From Saccharopolyspora kobensis (GTDB taxonomy: Bacteria; Actinomycetota; Actinomycetes; Mycobacteriales; Pseudonocardiaceae), in the NCBI RefSeq assembly GCF_900108315.1, contig NZ_FNVB01000006.1, positions 206,180-270,179 of the forward strand: DNA of 64,000 nucleotides. Direction: 5' to 3'. Positions 17,192 through 25,623 of the stretch are shown here, in pieces. Position 1 is the stretch's first letter. Each line of letters opens with the position of its first letter. Under the pieces are notes generated by a model. That model did not search any database and had not been told where the DNA came from. It saw nothing but the letters and a program-made list of their open reading frames with translations. The translations under genes were made by a program, and so were the position numbers.

Positions 17192-17923
17192 ATGTCGATC
17201 GGTCCGTTACGGCTCGTCGCCGCGCTGGCGATGGCCGTGCTCGTGTTCTCCGGCGTCTCCGCCACCACCGCGCCGGAAGCCGCCGCCTACGACTGGAGCC
17301 GCGAGCTCCGCGAGGGCGACAGCGGCGCCGACGTCACCGAGCTGCAGATCAGGGTGGCCGGCTGGGCCGCCGACGGGGCCGAGCAGACCTTCGTCGCGGT
17401 GGACGGGAAGTTCGGCCCGGGCACCAAGGCCGCCGTCGCGCGCTTCCAGAAGGCCTACGGCCTCGACGGCAGCGGCGTGGTCGACGGCGCCACGCAGGAG
17501 AAGCTCAACGCGCTGGAGGAGGCCGACGGGTCGACGGCGCACTTCGAGTTCGCCGAGTTCCACTCCAAGGACGGGGCCGGTTTCGGCGGCGGGAACGCCG
17601 ACGAGAGCACCGTGCGGGAGAACGTGCGGCGGCTGATGTACAAGCTGGAGGCCATCCGCGAGAAGGCCGGTGACGCCGCGATCACCGTCAACTCCGGTTT
17701 CCGCAGCAAGGCGCACAACGAGAACGTCGGCGGCGCGGCCAACAGCCAGCACACCTACGGCATCGCCGCGGACATCGTGATCAGCGGCAAGAGCGTCAGC
17801 CAGACCATCGACCTGGCCAAGACCTCCGGCATGTCCGGCATCATCCGCTACAACACCTTCACCCACGTCGACAGCAGGATGGAATACCCGTACGGAACCC
17901 AGTACTGGTACTGGAAGGTGTGA
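17192..17923 (+). CDS. Secreted zinc D-Ala-D-Ala carboxypeptidase with PG-binding domain
   Basis: About 243 residues. Signal peptide (LVAALAMAVLVFSGVSATT), then a peptidoglycan-binding domain (about 40-105: REGDSGADVTELQIRVAG, VDGKFGPGTKAAVARFQ), then a peptidase M15 domain with NSGFRSKAHN, the zinc motif NSQHTYGIAADIVI and the second motif FTHVDSRM. This is the layout of the Streptomyces albus G carboxypeptidase family, which trims cell-wall stem peptides. AGGAAGGGG favours the ATG at 17192 over 17186. A strong hairpin follows the stop. Confidence 0.92.
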   Translation: MSIGPLRLVAALAMAVLVFSGVSATTAPEAAAYDWSRELREGDSGADVTELQIRVAGWAADGAEQTFVAVDGKFGPGTKAAVARFQKAYGLDGSGVVDGATQEKLNALEEADGSTAHFEFAEFHSKDGAGFGGGNADESTVRENVRRLMYKLEAIREKAGDAAITVNSGFRSKAHNENVGGAANSQHTYGIAADIVISGKSVSQTIDLAKTSGMSGIIRYNTFTHVDSRMEYPYGTQYWYWKV

Positions 17924-18634
17924 TCCCGGCGCGCCATCCCGGAGCGGTCCGGCCGCTCCGGGATGGCGCAGCCGATCCCGGAGGCGATCCCGCAACGGGC
18001 TGAAGTCGTCCTCGGGGAACAGGGCCGGGAACGTGCGCAGCATCGCCTTCATCGCCGCCACGGTCCCGCCGAACTCGCTGCCGCGCAACGACATCTCGGT
18101 GAGCAGGTATTGCCAGCCGTAGGTGCCGCGGGTCAGCAGCAGCGCCTCCAGGTAGCCGGCGTAGTCGACGTCCAGCCGGTACGTCCCGCGCTTGGCGTCG
18201 AAGAACCAGATCTCGGGATCGGCGGCACCGCAGCGCAGCGACACCAGCTTGCCGTCACCGCCGCGGTGCGGGGCGTCGAAGACCCGGAACTCGCTGAACA
18301 GCCGCCGCTCGTCCGCGGGCGTGGCAGCGTGCGCGAGCGCGGGCGGTGGATTCCCGAACGCGTCGAGCAGGTAGGTCAGGTCGAACTCGCCGGACACCGC
18401 TGGGTCGGCGGTGCGCCACTGGACGGCGAAGGACTCGAACCTCGCCACGGCGGGCAGCAGCGACTCGTCCAACGTGACCTCGTACCAGTCCGCGATGGCC
18501 GCCAGCACGCTGCGCGCGTCCGCGCGTTCCGGGTCGGGCCCGCCCAGATCCCGGTGCTCGATCTCCACCTCGGGGCACGCTTCCAGGCCGTGCGCCATCC
18601 GCATCAGGCACTGCTCGACGTCCAGCAGTTCCAA
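17207..18634 (-). CDS. SUKH/SMI1-like protein; ORF runs on through terminator
   Basis: The first part of about 230 residues looks like a genuine SMI1/KNR4-type (SUKH) globular protein, with VLAAIADWYEVTLDESLLP, FRVFDAPHRGG, EIWFFDAKRGTYRLD and LLTRGTYGWQYLLTEMSLRG, ending naturally near FPEDDFSPLRDRLRDRL (about 17970). The frame then has no stop: it continues through the hairpin at 17930-17968 and antisense to the whole M15 peptidase gene. That tail looks like a shadow translation, so a stop has probably been lost or a frameshift has occurred. SUKH proteins include toxin immunity proteins, but no toxin is adjacent. TTG 18634 is chosen because GGGAGGA precedes it. Confidence 0.6.
   Translation of the reverse strand: MELLDVEQCLMRMAHGLEACPEVEIEHRDLGGPDPERADARSVLAAIADWYEVTLDESLLPAVARFESFAVQWRTADPAVSGEFDLTYLLDAFGNPPPALAHAATPADERRLFSEFRVFDAPHRGGDGKLVSLRCGAADPEIWFFDAKRGTYRLDVDYAGYLEALLLTRGTYGWQYLLTEMSLRGSEFGGTVAAMKAMLRTFPALFPEDDFSPLRDRLRDRLRHPGAAGPLRDGAPGSHLPVPVLGSVRVFHPAVDVGEGVVADDAGHAGGLGQVDGLADALAADHDVRGDAVGVLAVGRAADVLVVRLAAETGVDGDRGVTGLLADGLQLVHQPPHVLPHGALVGVPAAETGPVLGVELGELEVRRRPVGLLQRVELLLRGAVDHAAAVEAVGLLEARDGGLGARAELPVHRDEGLLGPVGGPAGHPDLQLGDVGAAVALAELAAPVVGGGFRRGGGGDAGEHEHGHRQRGDEP
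17930..17968. terminator. Strong hairpin terminator
   Basis: Perfect inverted repeat of 17 bases per arm (from GCGCCATCCC to GGGATGGCGC) around TCCGG, seven bases after the M15 peptidase stop. It should stop transcription from both sides. Confidence 0.85.
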
Positions 18635-18817
18635 CCGATCCTCCCGGTCGACCGAATGCGACGGTGGTTCCGACGCACCGCACCGGAATCCGGTTCCCGG
18701 AGCTGTTCCGCAGTGCAATTCAAATGATTCCGGGATTTGTTCCGGGAATCCGTGGTCTGGACCGATCTTCGCTGCCATCATTCGTCGCGTTCGTTTTTCT
18801 CGACCCGATGAGGAAAA

Positions 18818-19357
18818 GTGAAGAAGTTACTCGCGCCGGCCGTCGGACTGCTGCTGGGACTGGCCGGATGTGGCGCCGCCGACGAGGCGACCGTTCTCGT
18901 ACCGGAGCCCCAGACCGCCCCCGAGCAGGCGGAATCCGAAGCAGCCACGCCGCAGGTCGGCGGCAAGGACGTCGCTTTCGGCGAGACCGCGGGCGTCACG
19001 AACGAAGAGGGCGGGAAGTACGCCATCGCCGCGAGCGCGCTGCAGGACGTCACCGAGTTCTCGGAGCCGCCGGTGGAGGGCAAGTACGTTTCCACCGACG
19101 TCGAGGCATCGCTGATCAGCGGAACCGGCGGGGCCGTCGCTTCGGTCGGTTTCATGCTCGTCGACGCAGCGGGCAACGAATACGTGAGCGCCGCGCCGAA
19201 CGGCGAGAACATGGACGGCGTGCTCTTCGCGACGCTGCTCAGCCAGGGCGATTCCGGCAGCGGGAAGGTGTACTTCGACGTGCCCGCCGATGCCACCGGG
19301 TTGAAGCTGGTCTTCCAGCCGCTGACCGCCACCGAGCCCCTGGGCAGCTGGAGCTGA
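18818..19357 (+). CDS. Lipoprotein with DUF4352-like domain
   Basis: A 179-residue lipoprotein: MKKLLAPAVGLLLGLAGC, with lipobox LAGC at Cys18, then a low-complexity acidic stretch and a beta-rich domain with YAIAASALQDVTEF, GKYVSTDVEASLIS and GSGKVYFDVPADA. These are features of the DUF4352 immunoglobulin-like group. Start GTG 18818 has AGGAAAA upstream. It is divergent from the SUKH-like gene. Cell-surface location is firm; function is unknown. Confidence 0.8.
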   Translation: MKKLLAPAVGLLLGLAGCGAADEATVLVPEPQTAPEQAESEAATPQVGGKDVAFGETAGVTNEEGGKYAIAASALQDVTEFSEPPVEGKYVSTDVEASLISGTGGAVASVGFMLVDAAGNEYVSAAPNGENMDGVLFATLLSQGDSGSGKVYFDVPADATGLKLVFQPLTATEPLGSWS

Positions 19358-19364
19358 GGCAGTA

Positions 19365-19898
19365 CTAGGCGGAACGGCCCGCGAGGGTGCGGAGGACTTC
19401 GCGCAGTCCGTCACGGATGCCGGCGTCCTCCACCAGGCCGTCCGGGCCGACCGCCTCCCGCGGCACGAACAGCCGCCCGCAGGCCGCCTCGACGAGATCC
19501 ACCGCCAGGTAGCGCAGAACGGTGGTCAACGCGCCGATCGCGCCGTCGCCACGGCCTTCGGGCGCGACGTTGAGCCAGGCGACCGGCTTGCCGTTCAGCT
19601 CGGTGCCGCCGATCGACCAGTCCAGCAGGTTCTTGAAGCTGCCGGGCAGCGTTCCGGCGTACTCCGGAGTGCAGAACAGCACCGCGTCCGCCGCGGCCAC
19701 CCGGTTCCGCAGCTCGGCCACCGCGCGCGGCAGCGGCTCGACGTCGTCGTCCGGGTTGAACGCGGGCAGGTCCGCCAGGCCTTCGTGGAGCACCGCCGTC
19801 ACCCCGTCCGGCGCGACCTCCCGCGCGGTGCGCAGGGCGGCGGTGTTCGTCGAACCGCTCCGCGTGCTGCCCGTGATGAGCAGGACCTCGACCACCAC
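19365..19898 (-). CDS. NADPH-dependent FMN reductase family protein
   Basis: A 177-residue flavodoxin-fold reductase: LLITGSTRSGSTNTAALR binds the FMN phosphate, FCTPEYAGTLPGSFKNLLDW is the family signature, and GALTTVLRYL follows. Members reduce FMN, quinones, azo dyes or chromate with NAD(P)H. It is convergent with the DUF4352 lipoprotein, leaving seven bases between stops. No partner is adjacent. Confidence 0.9.
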   Translation of the reverse strand: MVVEVLLITGSTRSGSTNTAALRTAREVAPDGVTAVLHEGLADLPAFNPDDDVEPLPRAVAELRNRVAAADAVLFCTPEYAGTLPGSFKNLLDWSIGGTELNGKPVAWLNVAPEGRGDGAIGALTTVLRYLAVDLVEAACGRLFVPREAVGPDGLVEDAGIRDGLREVLRTLAGRSA

Positions 19899-19939
19899 CG
19901 CACCTCCGCCCCGACTCGGGTTGTGAACCTACCTCCCGC

Positions 19940-21016
19940 TCACGGGTTTTCGAACCGGACCTCGGGATAGCGCGGGGACGGGCCGTCGAGCAGGTGCTGC
20001 GGGACGCCGTTCAGGTGGTGCTCCGCGAACGCGTCGAGGTAGTCGGCGGTGATGCGAGCCGCGCGGTCGCCGGCGATGGGCTCCGGCCCCAGGTCGATGC
20101 CCACCTGCTCGGCCAGCGGCGAGTAGTCGGTGAACGACCAGTGCGACGTCCCCTCGACGGAGAACCAGCGCTTCCATCCGGTCAGGTGCGACCAGGTGCC
20201 GTCCCAGGTGTCGTCCGCACCCGGCCGCCCGTGCTGGTCGGCGCCCAGCATCAGCAGCGGGCGGTCGGAATCGGCCGTCAGGCCCGGGTGGAACGTCCCG
20301 TCCAGGTTGGCCGCCGCGCGGAAGCGGTCATCGGCCAGCAGCGCGCGAGCCGCCGCCGCTCCGCCCATGGAGTGGCCCGCGACCACCACGCGGTCGCCGT
20401 CGATCCCGCCTCGCTCGATGAGCTCGTCGAGCACGAACGACAGGTCGGCGGCCCGGTTTCCCGCCACCGTCGTGCCGTCCGGTTTCGGCGTCCGCTCGCA
20501 GGCCAGGCAGCCGGTGACCCGGCCGTCCGGGAAGGTGATCGCCTTCGCCTCGTGGTTGTGGTCCACCGCGGCGACCGCGTAGCCGCGGCTGGCCAGGTCC
20601 TCGGCGAGGCCGGTCAGCGACGTGCGAGGCAGGGTGAAACCCGGTGAGAGCAGCACCAGCGGGAGATCGCGGTCCAGCGGTTCCGCGTCGACGCCCGCGT
20701 GGGTCCGGGTGGTGCTGAAGACCTCCGGGGACACCCCGTTGAGCTGCTGTCCTTCGAGGATCCGGCGGGATTCCTCCGGTGTGACGTACTGGGCGCGCGG
20801 GGCGTCGTCGCGGGTCGGGTACCAGAGCGAGACCATGAGCTCGCGCTTGTCCTCCGGGATCCACGGGTCCTGCCTGCTCCGGTCGACGAGGTGCAGCGCG
20901 GTGGTGCCGACCGCGTGCGGGCCGGACGGTCGCGGCAGTGCGGGAACCGGATCGGCGACCGCGGTCGGGCCCAGCAGCAGAGCGCTCGCCGAAACGGCGG
21001 CTATCAGCGTTTTCAT
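19940..21016 (-). CDS. Secreted alpha/beta hydrolase (PAF-acetylhydrolase/chlorophyllase type)
   Basis: A 358-residue exported hydrolase with an N-terminal signal (LIAAVSASALLLGPTAVADP). Motifs are LMVSLWYPTR, LPLVLLSPGF, the DHNHEAKA region, nucleophile elbow AGHSMGG, acid region LLMLGADQHG and His in TSHWSFTDY. The domain order matches the platelet-activating-factor acetylhydrolase-like bacterial lipases. The true substrate is unknown; a secreted ester hydrolase is the safe call. Confidence 0.87.
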   Translation of the reverse strand: MKTLIAAVSASALLLGPTAVADPVPALPRPSGPHAVGTTALHLVDRSRQDPWIPEDKRELMVSLWYPTRDDAPRAQYVTPEESRRILEGQQLNGVSPEVFSTTRTHAGVDAEPLDRDLPLVLLSPGFTLPRTSLTGLAEDLASRGYAVAAVDHNHEAKAITFPDGRVTGCLACERTPKPDGTTVAGNRAADLSFVLDELIERGGIDGDRVVVAGHSMGGAAAARALLADDRFRAAANLDGTFHPGLTADSDRPLLMLGADQHGRPGADDTWDGTWSHLTGWKRWFSVEGTSHWSFTDYSPLAEQVGIDLGPEPIAGDRAARITADYLDAFAEHHLNGVPQHLLDGPSPRYPEVRFENP

Positions 21017-21067
21017 GCTGCGAGCGTCCCGTTCCCGGACGTCCGGCGGACCCGGGCAGACCCTGGT

Positions 21068-22231
21068 TCAGGCCCGGAGATCCACCCAGACGAGGTGATG
21101 GTCCGACGCGTCGTTGAGGCGGGACAGCTCTTCGCCCGACGTCGGCCAGAAGACGCCGGAGCGCAGCGGGATCAGCGGCGCGGACGGCAGGACGTAGTCG
21201 ATCCGGAGGTTGCCCGGCTTCTCGTCGTTGAAGTCGCCCGTGTCGAAGTACGGGCTGCCGCGGTGGCTCCCGTTCGCGCCGCCCTGGGCGAGGCTCGCTT
21301 CGATCGCGCCGACGCTGCCCGGCCGCGGGTCGATCACGCGCGGCGCGTGCAGCAGCTGGCGGATTCCGTTGCTGTCGCCGTCGAGCGGATCGGAGTTCTG
21401 GTCGCCGGCCACGACGAACCGGGCGCCGGGGCGCAGACCGCCGCGCTCGCCCTCGTCGTCGTAGATGTAGTCGCCGCGCTTCGGCGTCACGTAGTCCGCC
21501 CAGAACCGGATCTCGTCCTGGTTGCGCAGGACGTTGCGCTTCTCGGGGCCGTCGAAGGCGGGCGGCGTCGGGTGCGAGGTGAGGAAGTGCACCGTGCGTC
21601 CGCCGACGTCGATCGGCAGGTCCCAGTGCGACTTCGAGGACAGCCTGACCTGCGCCAGTTCCTCCGGCGTGAACCAGTCGGCCGGTTCCGGCGTCGCCGG
21701 GTCGTCCGGCAGCCGCGCGCCGGGCATGTCGGCCCAGCGGAACTGCTGGAAGGTGCGGGCCTGACCGATCGGGTACTTCGAGAGCACCACCATGCCGTAC
21801 TGGCCGGGGAACACGCCGAAGCCGTGGGCGTCGCCCGGGCCGCCGATGGCGCCGTCCTTGTCCAGGTCCATGCCGGACGGCACACCGGTGTTGACCGGCG
21901 CGGTGTAGGCGTAGGGGTAGTCGATCGGGTCGGCGCCGCGCTGGCCCCGCGCGAGGTAGTTGGTGCGGAAGGCGTCGACCGCGGCGTTGCCCTCGACGTA
22001 GTCGAACTCGTTGAGCAGCAGGACGTCCGGGCGGGCCCGCTGCACGACCTCGGCCACCTTCCGCGCCTGCTCGTCGTCCGGTGTGGACAGATCGGCCAGC
22101 AGCTCGCCCTCGGCGACCCGGTTCAGCGAGGCGTTGAACGTCGCGAAGCGCACCGGCTCGGCCGCGTTCGCGGTCGGGGCGACCAGCGCGGCCGACACCG
22201 CGGCCGCCACCACCAATGCAGCTCGTTTCAC
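21068..22231 (-). CDS. Secreted endonuclease/exonuclease/phosphatase family protein
   Basis: About 387 residues. A signal peptide (ALVVAAAVSAALVAPTANA) precedes an EEP domain with RFATFNASLNR, LLLNEFDYV, FVVAGDQNSDP and the catalytic SDHHLVWVDL at the C-terminus. EEP enzymes cleave phosphodiesters in nucleic acids, lipids or sugar phosphates; this one works outside the cell. GTG 22231 is chosen because AAAGGCGAT precedes it and it gives a clean signal peptide. It lies downstream of an M28 peptidase gene but behind a hairpin, so it is probably its own transcription unit. Confidence 0.88.
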   Translation of the reverse strand: MKRAALVVAAAVSAALVAPTANAAEPVRFATFNASLNRVAEGELLADLSTPDDEQARKVAEVVQRARPDVLLLNEFDYVEGNAAVDAFRTNYLARGQRGADPIDYPYAYTAPVNTGVPSGMDLDKDGAIGGPGDAHGFGVFPGQYGMVVLSKYPIGQARTFQQFRWADMPGARLPDDPATPEPADWFTPEELAQVRLSSKSHWDLPIDVGGRTVHFLTSHPTPPAFDGPEKRNVLRNQDEIRFWADYVTPKRGDYIYDDEGERGGLRPGARFVVAGDQNSDPLDGDSNGIRQLLHAPRVIDPRPGSVGAIEASLAQGGANGSHRGSPYFDTGDFNDEKPGNLRIDYVLPSAPLIPLRSGVFWPTSGEELSRLNDASDHHLVWVDLRA

Positions 22232-22257
22232 GACATCGCCTTTCGCAGAACCGTTGT

Positions 22258-22291
22258 GCCCGACCACGGTGCCAAGGAACCGTGGTCGGGC
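22258..22291 (-). terminator. Hairpin between M28 peptidase and EEP gene
   Basis: Inverted repeat with 13-base arms beginning GCCCGACCACGG. Located after the M28 peptidase stop and upstream of the EEP gene; a likely terminator for the former. Confidence 0.7.
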
Positions 22292-22391
22292 GACGAACGG
22301 AAGCACAACTCCAGCTGAAGCTCTAATCTCGGTCGGTGGTCGAAACCACGACGACCGAAGTCCTCCCGGAGCTGTGGTCTTCCAGCGGGGA

Positions 22392-23903
22392 TCAGGACAG
22401 GTTGTGGCCGTGGCCGACCTTCGGGCCCTGGTCGAAGCTCTGGGCCATCATCGTCGTCTGCGCGGCCCGCAGCTGCGCGCGCTCGGCGCGGGTCTGCATG
22501 CCGTTGACCGCCTCGGTGCTCTGCGAGTAGGCATGCACGACGTTGGCGATGCCCTTGGTCATCCGCTCCAGCGCCACCCGGTCCACGTTGGACAGGTTGT
22601 CGTCCTTGCTGTGGTAGTTCGGGTCGAACGCGATGCCCGCGGTGCCGCCCCACTTGGCGGCCTGCTCCTCGGTCTTCACGTCCTCGACGCCGGTGTGCAT
22701 GCCGCCGGACGGGATGCCCACCGCGATGAACTCGCCGTAGTCGGAGCGGCCGTTGAACTCGCTCGGCTCCGACTCGATGCCCTGCGCGGCCATCGTCGCG
22801 ATGAAGTCGTCCTTGATCTGACCCGAGCCGTGCGGGCCCGACGGGCCACCGGTCGAGCCGTCACCGTCGTAGACGAAGTAGCCGGCGTTCGGCGAGCCGA
22901 TCATGTCGAAGTTCAGGTACAGCGCGATGTCGAGCTGCTCCTCGAAGCTCAGGCCCTGCACGTACTGCGTCGAGCCGACCAGGCCGGACTCCTCCGCGCC
23001 CCACCACGCGAACCGCACCGCGTTCTTCACGTCCGGGCTGCCGCCCAGCTTCAGCGCGGTCTCCAGCAGACCGGCGCTGCCGGTGCCGTTGTCGTTGATG
23101 CCCGGGCCCTCCGGCACACCGTCCAGGTGCGCACCGGCCATCACCACGTTGTCGGTGCGCCCGGTCTTGGTCTGCGCGATGATGTTGCGGGTGGTCACGG
23201 TCTCGAACCGCGCCTGCACGTCCAGCTTCACCTCGGCACCGGCCTGGCCGGACAGCGCCTCGCCGACCTCCTTGGTGACACCGGCCGTCGGGATGCGCCC
23301 CGCGTCCGCGCCGCCGAGGGTGCCGTTTAGCGGGCCCTCGACGTTGTTGTAGATGATCGCGCCGACCGCGCCGGCCTCGGACGCGAGCTGCTGCTTGGTC
23401 GCGAAGTCGCAGGCGCCGCGCGAGATCAGCACGACCGTCCCGGTGACCTCGGTGCCCGCGAAGTCGGTGGCCTCGCAGCCCGGGGTCTCGTCGACCGGCA
23501 GGACCGCCAGCGGCGCGGTCAGACCGCCCTGCGGGGTCGCCGGGGAGTACTCCAGGGCGTCGCCCTCCGTCGGCTGACCGGCGACCGCGAGGCTGAAGGA
23601 GTCCTTGAAGTACGCCTCGTAGGTGAACTCCGGGGTGGTCACGTCGAAACCGGCGCGCTGCAGCTTGCCCGCGACGTAATCCACGCTGGCCTCGTAGCCC
23701 GGCTGCCCGGAGGCGCGGTTCCCGCCGTTCTGGTCGGCGATCCGCTGGAACGCGATCAGGTGCCGGTTCACCGCGTTGCCGTTGATCGCGTCTCCGAGGT
23801 CGGCCGGGGCCGCGCTGGCCGGGGTGACAGCGAGCATCGCCGCCGCGCAGCTCGCGGCCAGAGCGGTGATCGAACGCCTGGATGTGATGGTTCGCAAACT
23901 CAT
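22392..23903 (-). CDS. Secreted M28 aminopeptidase with PA domain
   Basis: About 503 residues. A signal peptide (SITALAASCAAAMLAVTPASA) is followed by an inserted PA domain (about 120-215: TVVLISRGACDFATKQQLA) and a di-zinc M28 core: HLDGVPEGPGINDNGTGSAG (His and Asp ligands), WWGAEESGLVGS (catalytic and ligand Glu), LNFDMIGS and DPNYHSKDDN (last His). This is the Streptomyces griseus aminopeptidase/aminopeptidase Y family, which releases N-terminal residues from peptides outside the cell. The second ATG (23903) best fits the ACGGGGAG ribosome binding site. Confidence 0.92.
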   Translation of the reverse strand: MSLRTITSRRSITALAASCAAAMLAVTPASAAPADLGDAINGNAVNRHLIAFQRIADQNGGNRASGQPGYEASVDYVAGKLQRAGFDVTTPEFTYEAYFKDSFSLAVAGQPTEGDALEYSPATPQGGLTAPLAVLPVDETPGCEATDFAGTEVTGTVVLISRGACDFATKQQLASEAGAVGAIIYNNVEGPLNGTLGGADAGRIPTAGVTKEVGEALSGQAGAEVKLDVQARFETVTTRNIIAQTKTGRTDNVVMAGAHLDGVPEGPGINDNGTGSAGLLETALKLGGSPDVKNAVRFAWWGAEESGLVGSTQYVQGLSFEEQLDIALYLNFDMIGSPNAGYFVYDGDGSTGGPSGPHGSGQIKDDFIATMAAQGIESEPSEFNGRSDYGEFIAVGIPSGGMHTGVEDVKTEEQAAKWGGTAGIAFDPNYHSKDDNLSNVDRVALERMTKGIANVVHAYSQSTEAVNGMQTRAERAQLRAAQTTMMAQSFDQGPKVGHGHNLS

Positions 23904-24168
23904 CATGCTCCCCGTTTCGGGTGGATTTCGTGGTGGCAAGCCTTGAGAGGATCACGCTTTGAAGTCAAGGCCGTACCAGGAAGAGTTAAGAACCAGGGAC
24001 CAATTCCCGTTTTTCCCGTATTGTGCGGCTGGCCCGGTCCTCTCGCACCGTCCGCTTCGGACTGCGGTGCCGCCGGTGGTCGCGTTGCGCTGACGTCCGT
24101 ACCCCGAGCGGCTGGCGCCGGTCACACGAGCGCGGACGGCGGCGCCGACAGGCTCTACTGTCGCGGGC

Positions 24169-25146
24169 ATGTACGCCATCGCGATCCGTGAACCGGGTGA
24201 ACCGGACGTCTTGGAGTGGACCGAACACCCCGACCCGCGACCGGGTCCGGGCGAGGTGCTCATCGACGTCGCCGCCAGCGCGGTCAACCGCGCCGACCTC
24301 AGCCAGAGGGAGGGCAACTACCCGCCGCCGAAGGGCGCCAGCGACATCCTCGGGCTGGAGTGCTCCGGCACCATCGCCGAACTGGGTGAAGGCGTCGAGG
24401 GCTGGCAGGTCGGCGACGAGGTCTGCGCGCTGCTGTCCGGCGGCGGGTACGCCGAACGCGTCGCGGTGCCCGCCGAGCAGGTGCTGCCCAAGCCCGCCGG
24501 GGTCGACCTGGTGGACGCCGCCGGACTGCCCGAGGTGTGCTGCACCGTCTGGTCCAACGTGATCATGGAGTCCGGCCTCCGAAGTGGACAGCTGCTGCTG
24601 GTGCACGGCGGTGCGGGCGGCATCGGGACCTGCGCGATCCAGATCGGCCGGGCGCTCGGCGCCCGCGTCGCGGCGACCGCGGGATCGGCGGAGAGCCGCC
24701 GGCTGTGCGCCGAGCTCGGCGCGGACCCGGTGATCAGCTACCGGGACGAGGACTTCGTCGCGGTCGTGAAGGAGCTCGGCGGCGCCGACGTCATCCTGGA
24801 CAACATGGGCGCGTCCTACCTGGACCGGAACCTGTCCGCGCTGGCGCCCGACGGGCACCTGGCGATCATCGGCATGCAGGGCGGCCGGAAGGCCGAGCTG
24901 GACCTGGGGAAGATGCTGGTCAAGCGACTGCACCTGTCGGTGCTGGGACTGCGCGGGCGCCCGCTGGCGGGCCCGCACGGCAAGGCCGCGATCGTCGCCG
25001 ACGTCCGCGAGCGGCTGTGGCCGCTGGTCGAAGCGGGCCGCGTGCGGACCCCGGTCCACGACCGCATCCCGCTCCGCGAAGCGGCCCGGGCCCACGCCGT
25101 CCTCGAAGCGGGCGACGTCCGGGGCAAGATCCTCCTGGTCCGCTGA
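24169..25146 (+). CDS. NAD(P)H quinone oxidoreductase, Rv3777-like
   Basis: A 325-residue MDR-family reductase of the PIG3/TP53I3 type: the start MYAIAIREPGEPDVLEW, SAVNRADLSQREGNYPPP, the NADPH-binding LVHGGAGGIGTCAIQIG and the end DVRGKILLVR. It has no zinc-binding Cys/His set, in line with quinone reductases. It sits at the left border of a block syntenic with M. tuberculosis Rv3777-Rv3783, next to the Rv3778c-like gene. Physiological substrate is unknown. Confidence 0.88.
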   Translation: MYAIAIREPGEPDVLEWTEHPDPRPGPGEVLIDVAASAVNRADLSQREGNYPPPKGASDILGLECSGTIAELGEGVEGWQVGDEVCALLSGGGYAERVAVPAEQVLPKPAGVDLVDAAGLPEVCCTVWSNVIMESGLRSGQLLLVHGGAGGIGTCAIQIGRALGARVAATAGSAESRRLCAELGADPVISYRDEDFVAVVKELGGADVILDNMGASYLDRNLSALAPDGHLAIIGMQGGRKAELDLGKMLVKRLHLSVLGLRGRPLAGPHGKAAIVADVRERLWPLVEAGRVRTPVHDRIPLREAARAHAVLEAGDVRGKILLVR

Positions 25147-25178
25147 CGGCGGAGTCACCCGACCGGCGGGCGCCCGGC

Positions 25179-25319
25179 GCAATTTCAATTGAAATCAAAG
25201 GTCCAATTTCAATTGAACTTGCGCAGGTGTCGGCGTGTCGGGTCCCGACGCGCCGGTGGTGCGTCGGGATCTACGCGATTTCAATGGAAATCAGGGGTCT
25301 GATTTCCATTGAAATCGCC
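25179..25319. repeat. Composite AT-rich twin-palindrome element (copy 1)
   Basis: Two modules, at 25179-25223 and 25275-25319, start 96 bases apart. Each is a pair of 16-base AATTTCAATTGAAATT-type palindromes (some mutated) split by a short spacer and bounded by GC/GC. The roughly 51 bases between them are GC-rich and carry GTCGGCGTGTC and CCCGAC. The same architecture recurs at 47724-47863. It is AT-rich in strongly GC-rich DNA and lies between two convergent genes. Confidence 0.85.
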
Positions 25320-25363
25320 TCCACCCCGGCGTCGACCGGTGCCGACACCGGACGGGCCGGGGT

Positions 25364-25612
25364 CGGAGGAGCCGGAGCCGACGCCAGAGGAACCGGGGTC
25401 CGGAGGAGCCGGAGCCGACGCCAGAGGAACCGGGGTCCGGAGGAGCCGAGTCCGGGTTCGGAGGAGCCGGGGTCCGGGTCCTCCGGAGGAGCCAGATCCA
25501 AATCCGGAGGAGCCAGATCCAAATCCGGAGGAGCCGGATCCAAGTCCGGGTCCGGAGGGATCCGGGTCCGGAGGGATCGGGGTCCAAGTCCGGAGGGGCT
25601 GGAGGAGTCGGG
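25364..25612. repeat. Minisatellite of GGAGGAGCC units
   Basis: Two identical 37-base units (25364-25400, 25401-25437) are followed by shorter variants, including two identical 21-base units (25483-25503, 25504-25524), all built on CCGGAGGAGCC. It fills the gap after the stop of the aminotransferase gene. The plus-strand frame reads as Glu/Pro/Asp repeats, but there is no start signal, so I treat it as non-coding. Confidence 0.8.
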
Positions 25613-25623
25613 GGTGGAGGGGG

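Noticed and set aside
25364..25612. Glu/Pro repeat protein on the plus strand over the minisatellite
   Set aside because: No start codon context, and the frame runs on antisense to the aminotransferase gene.
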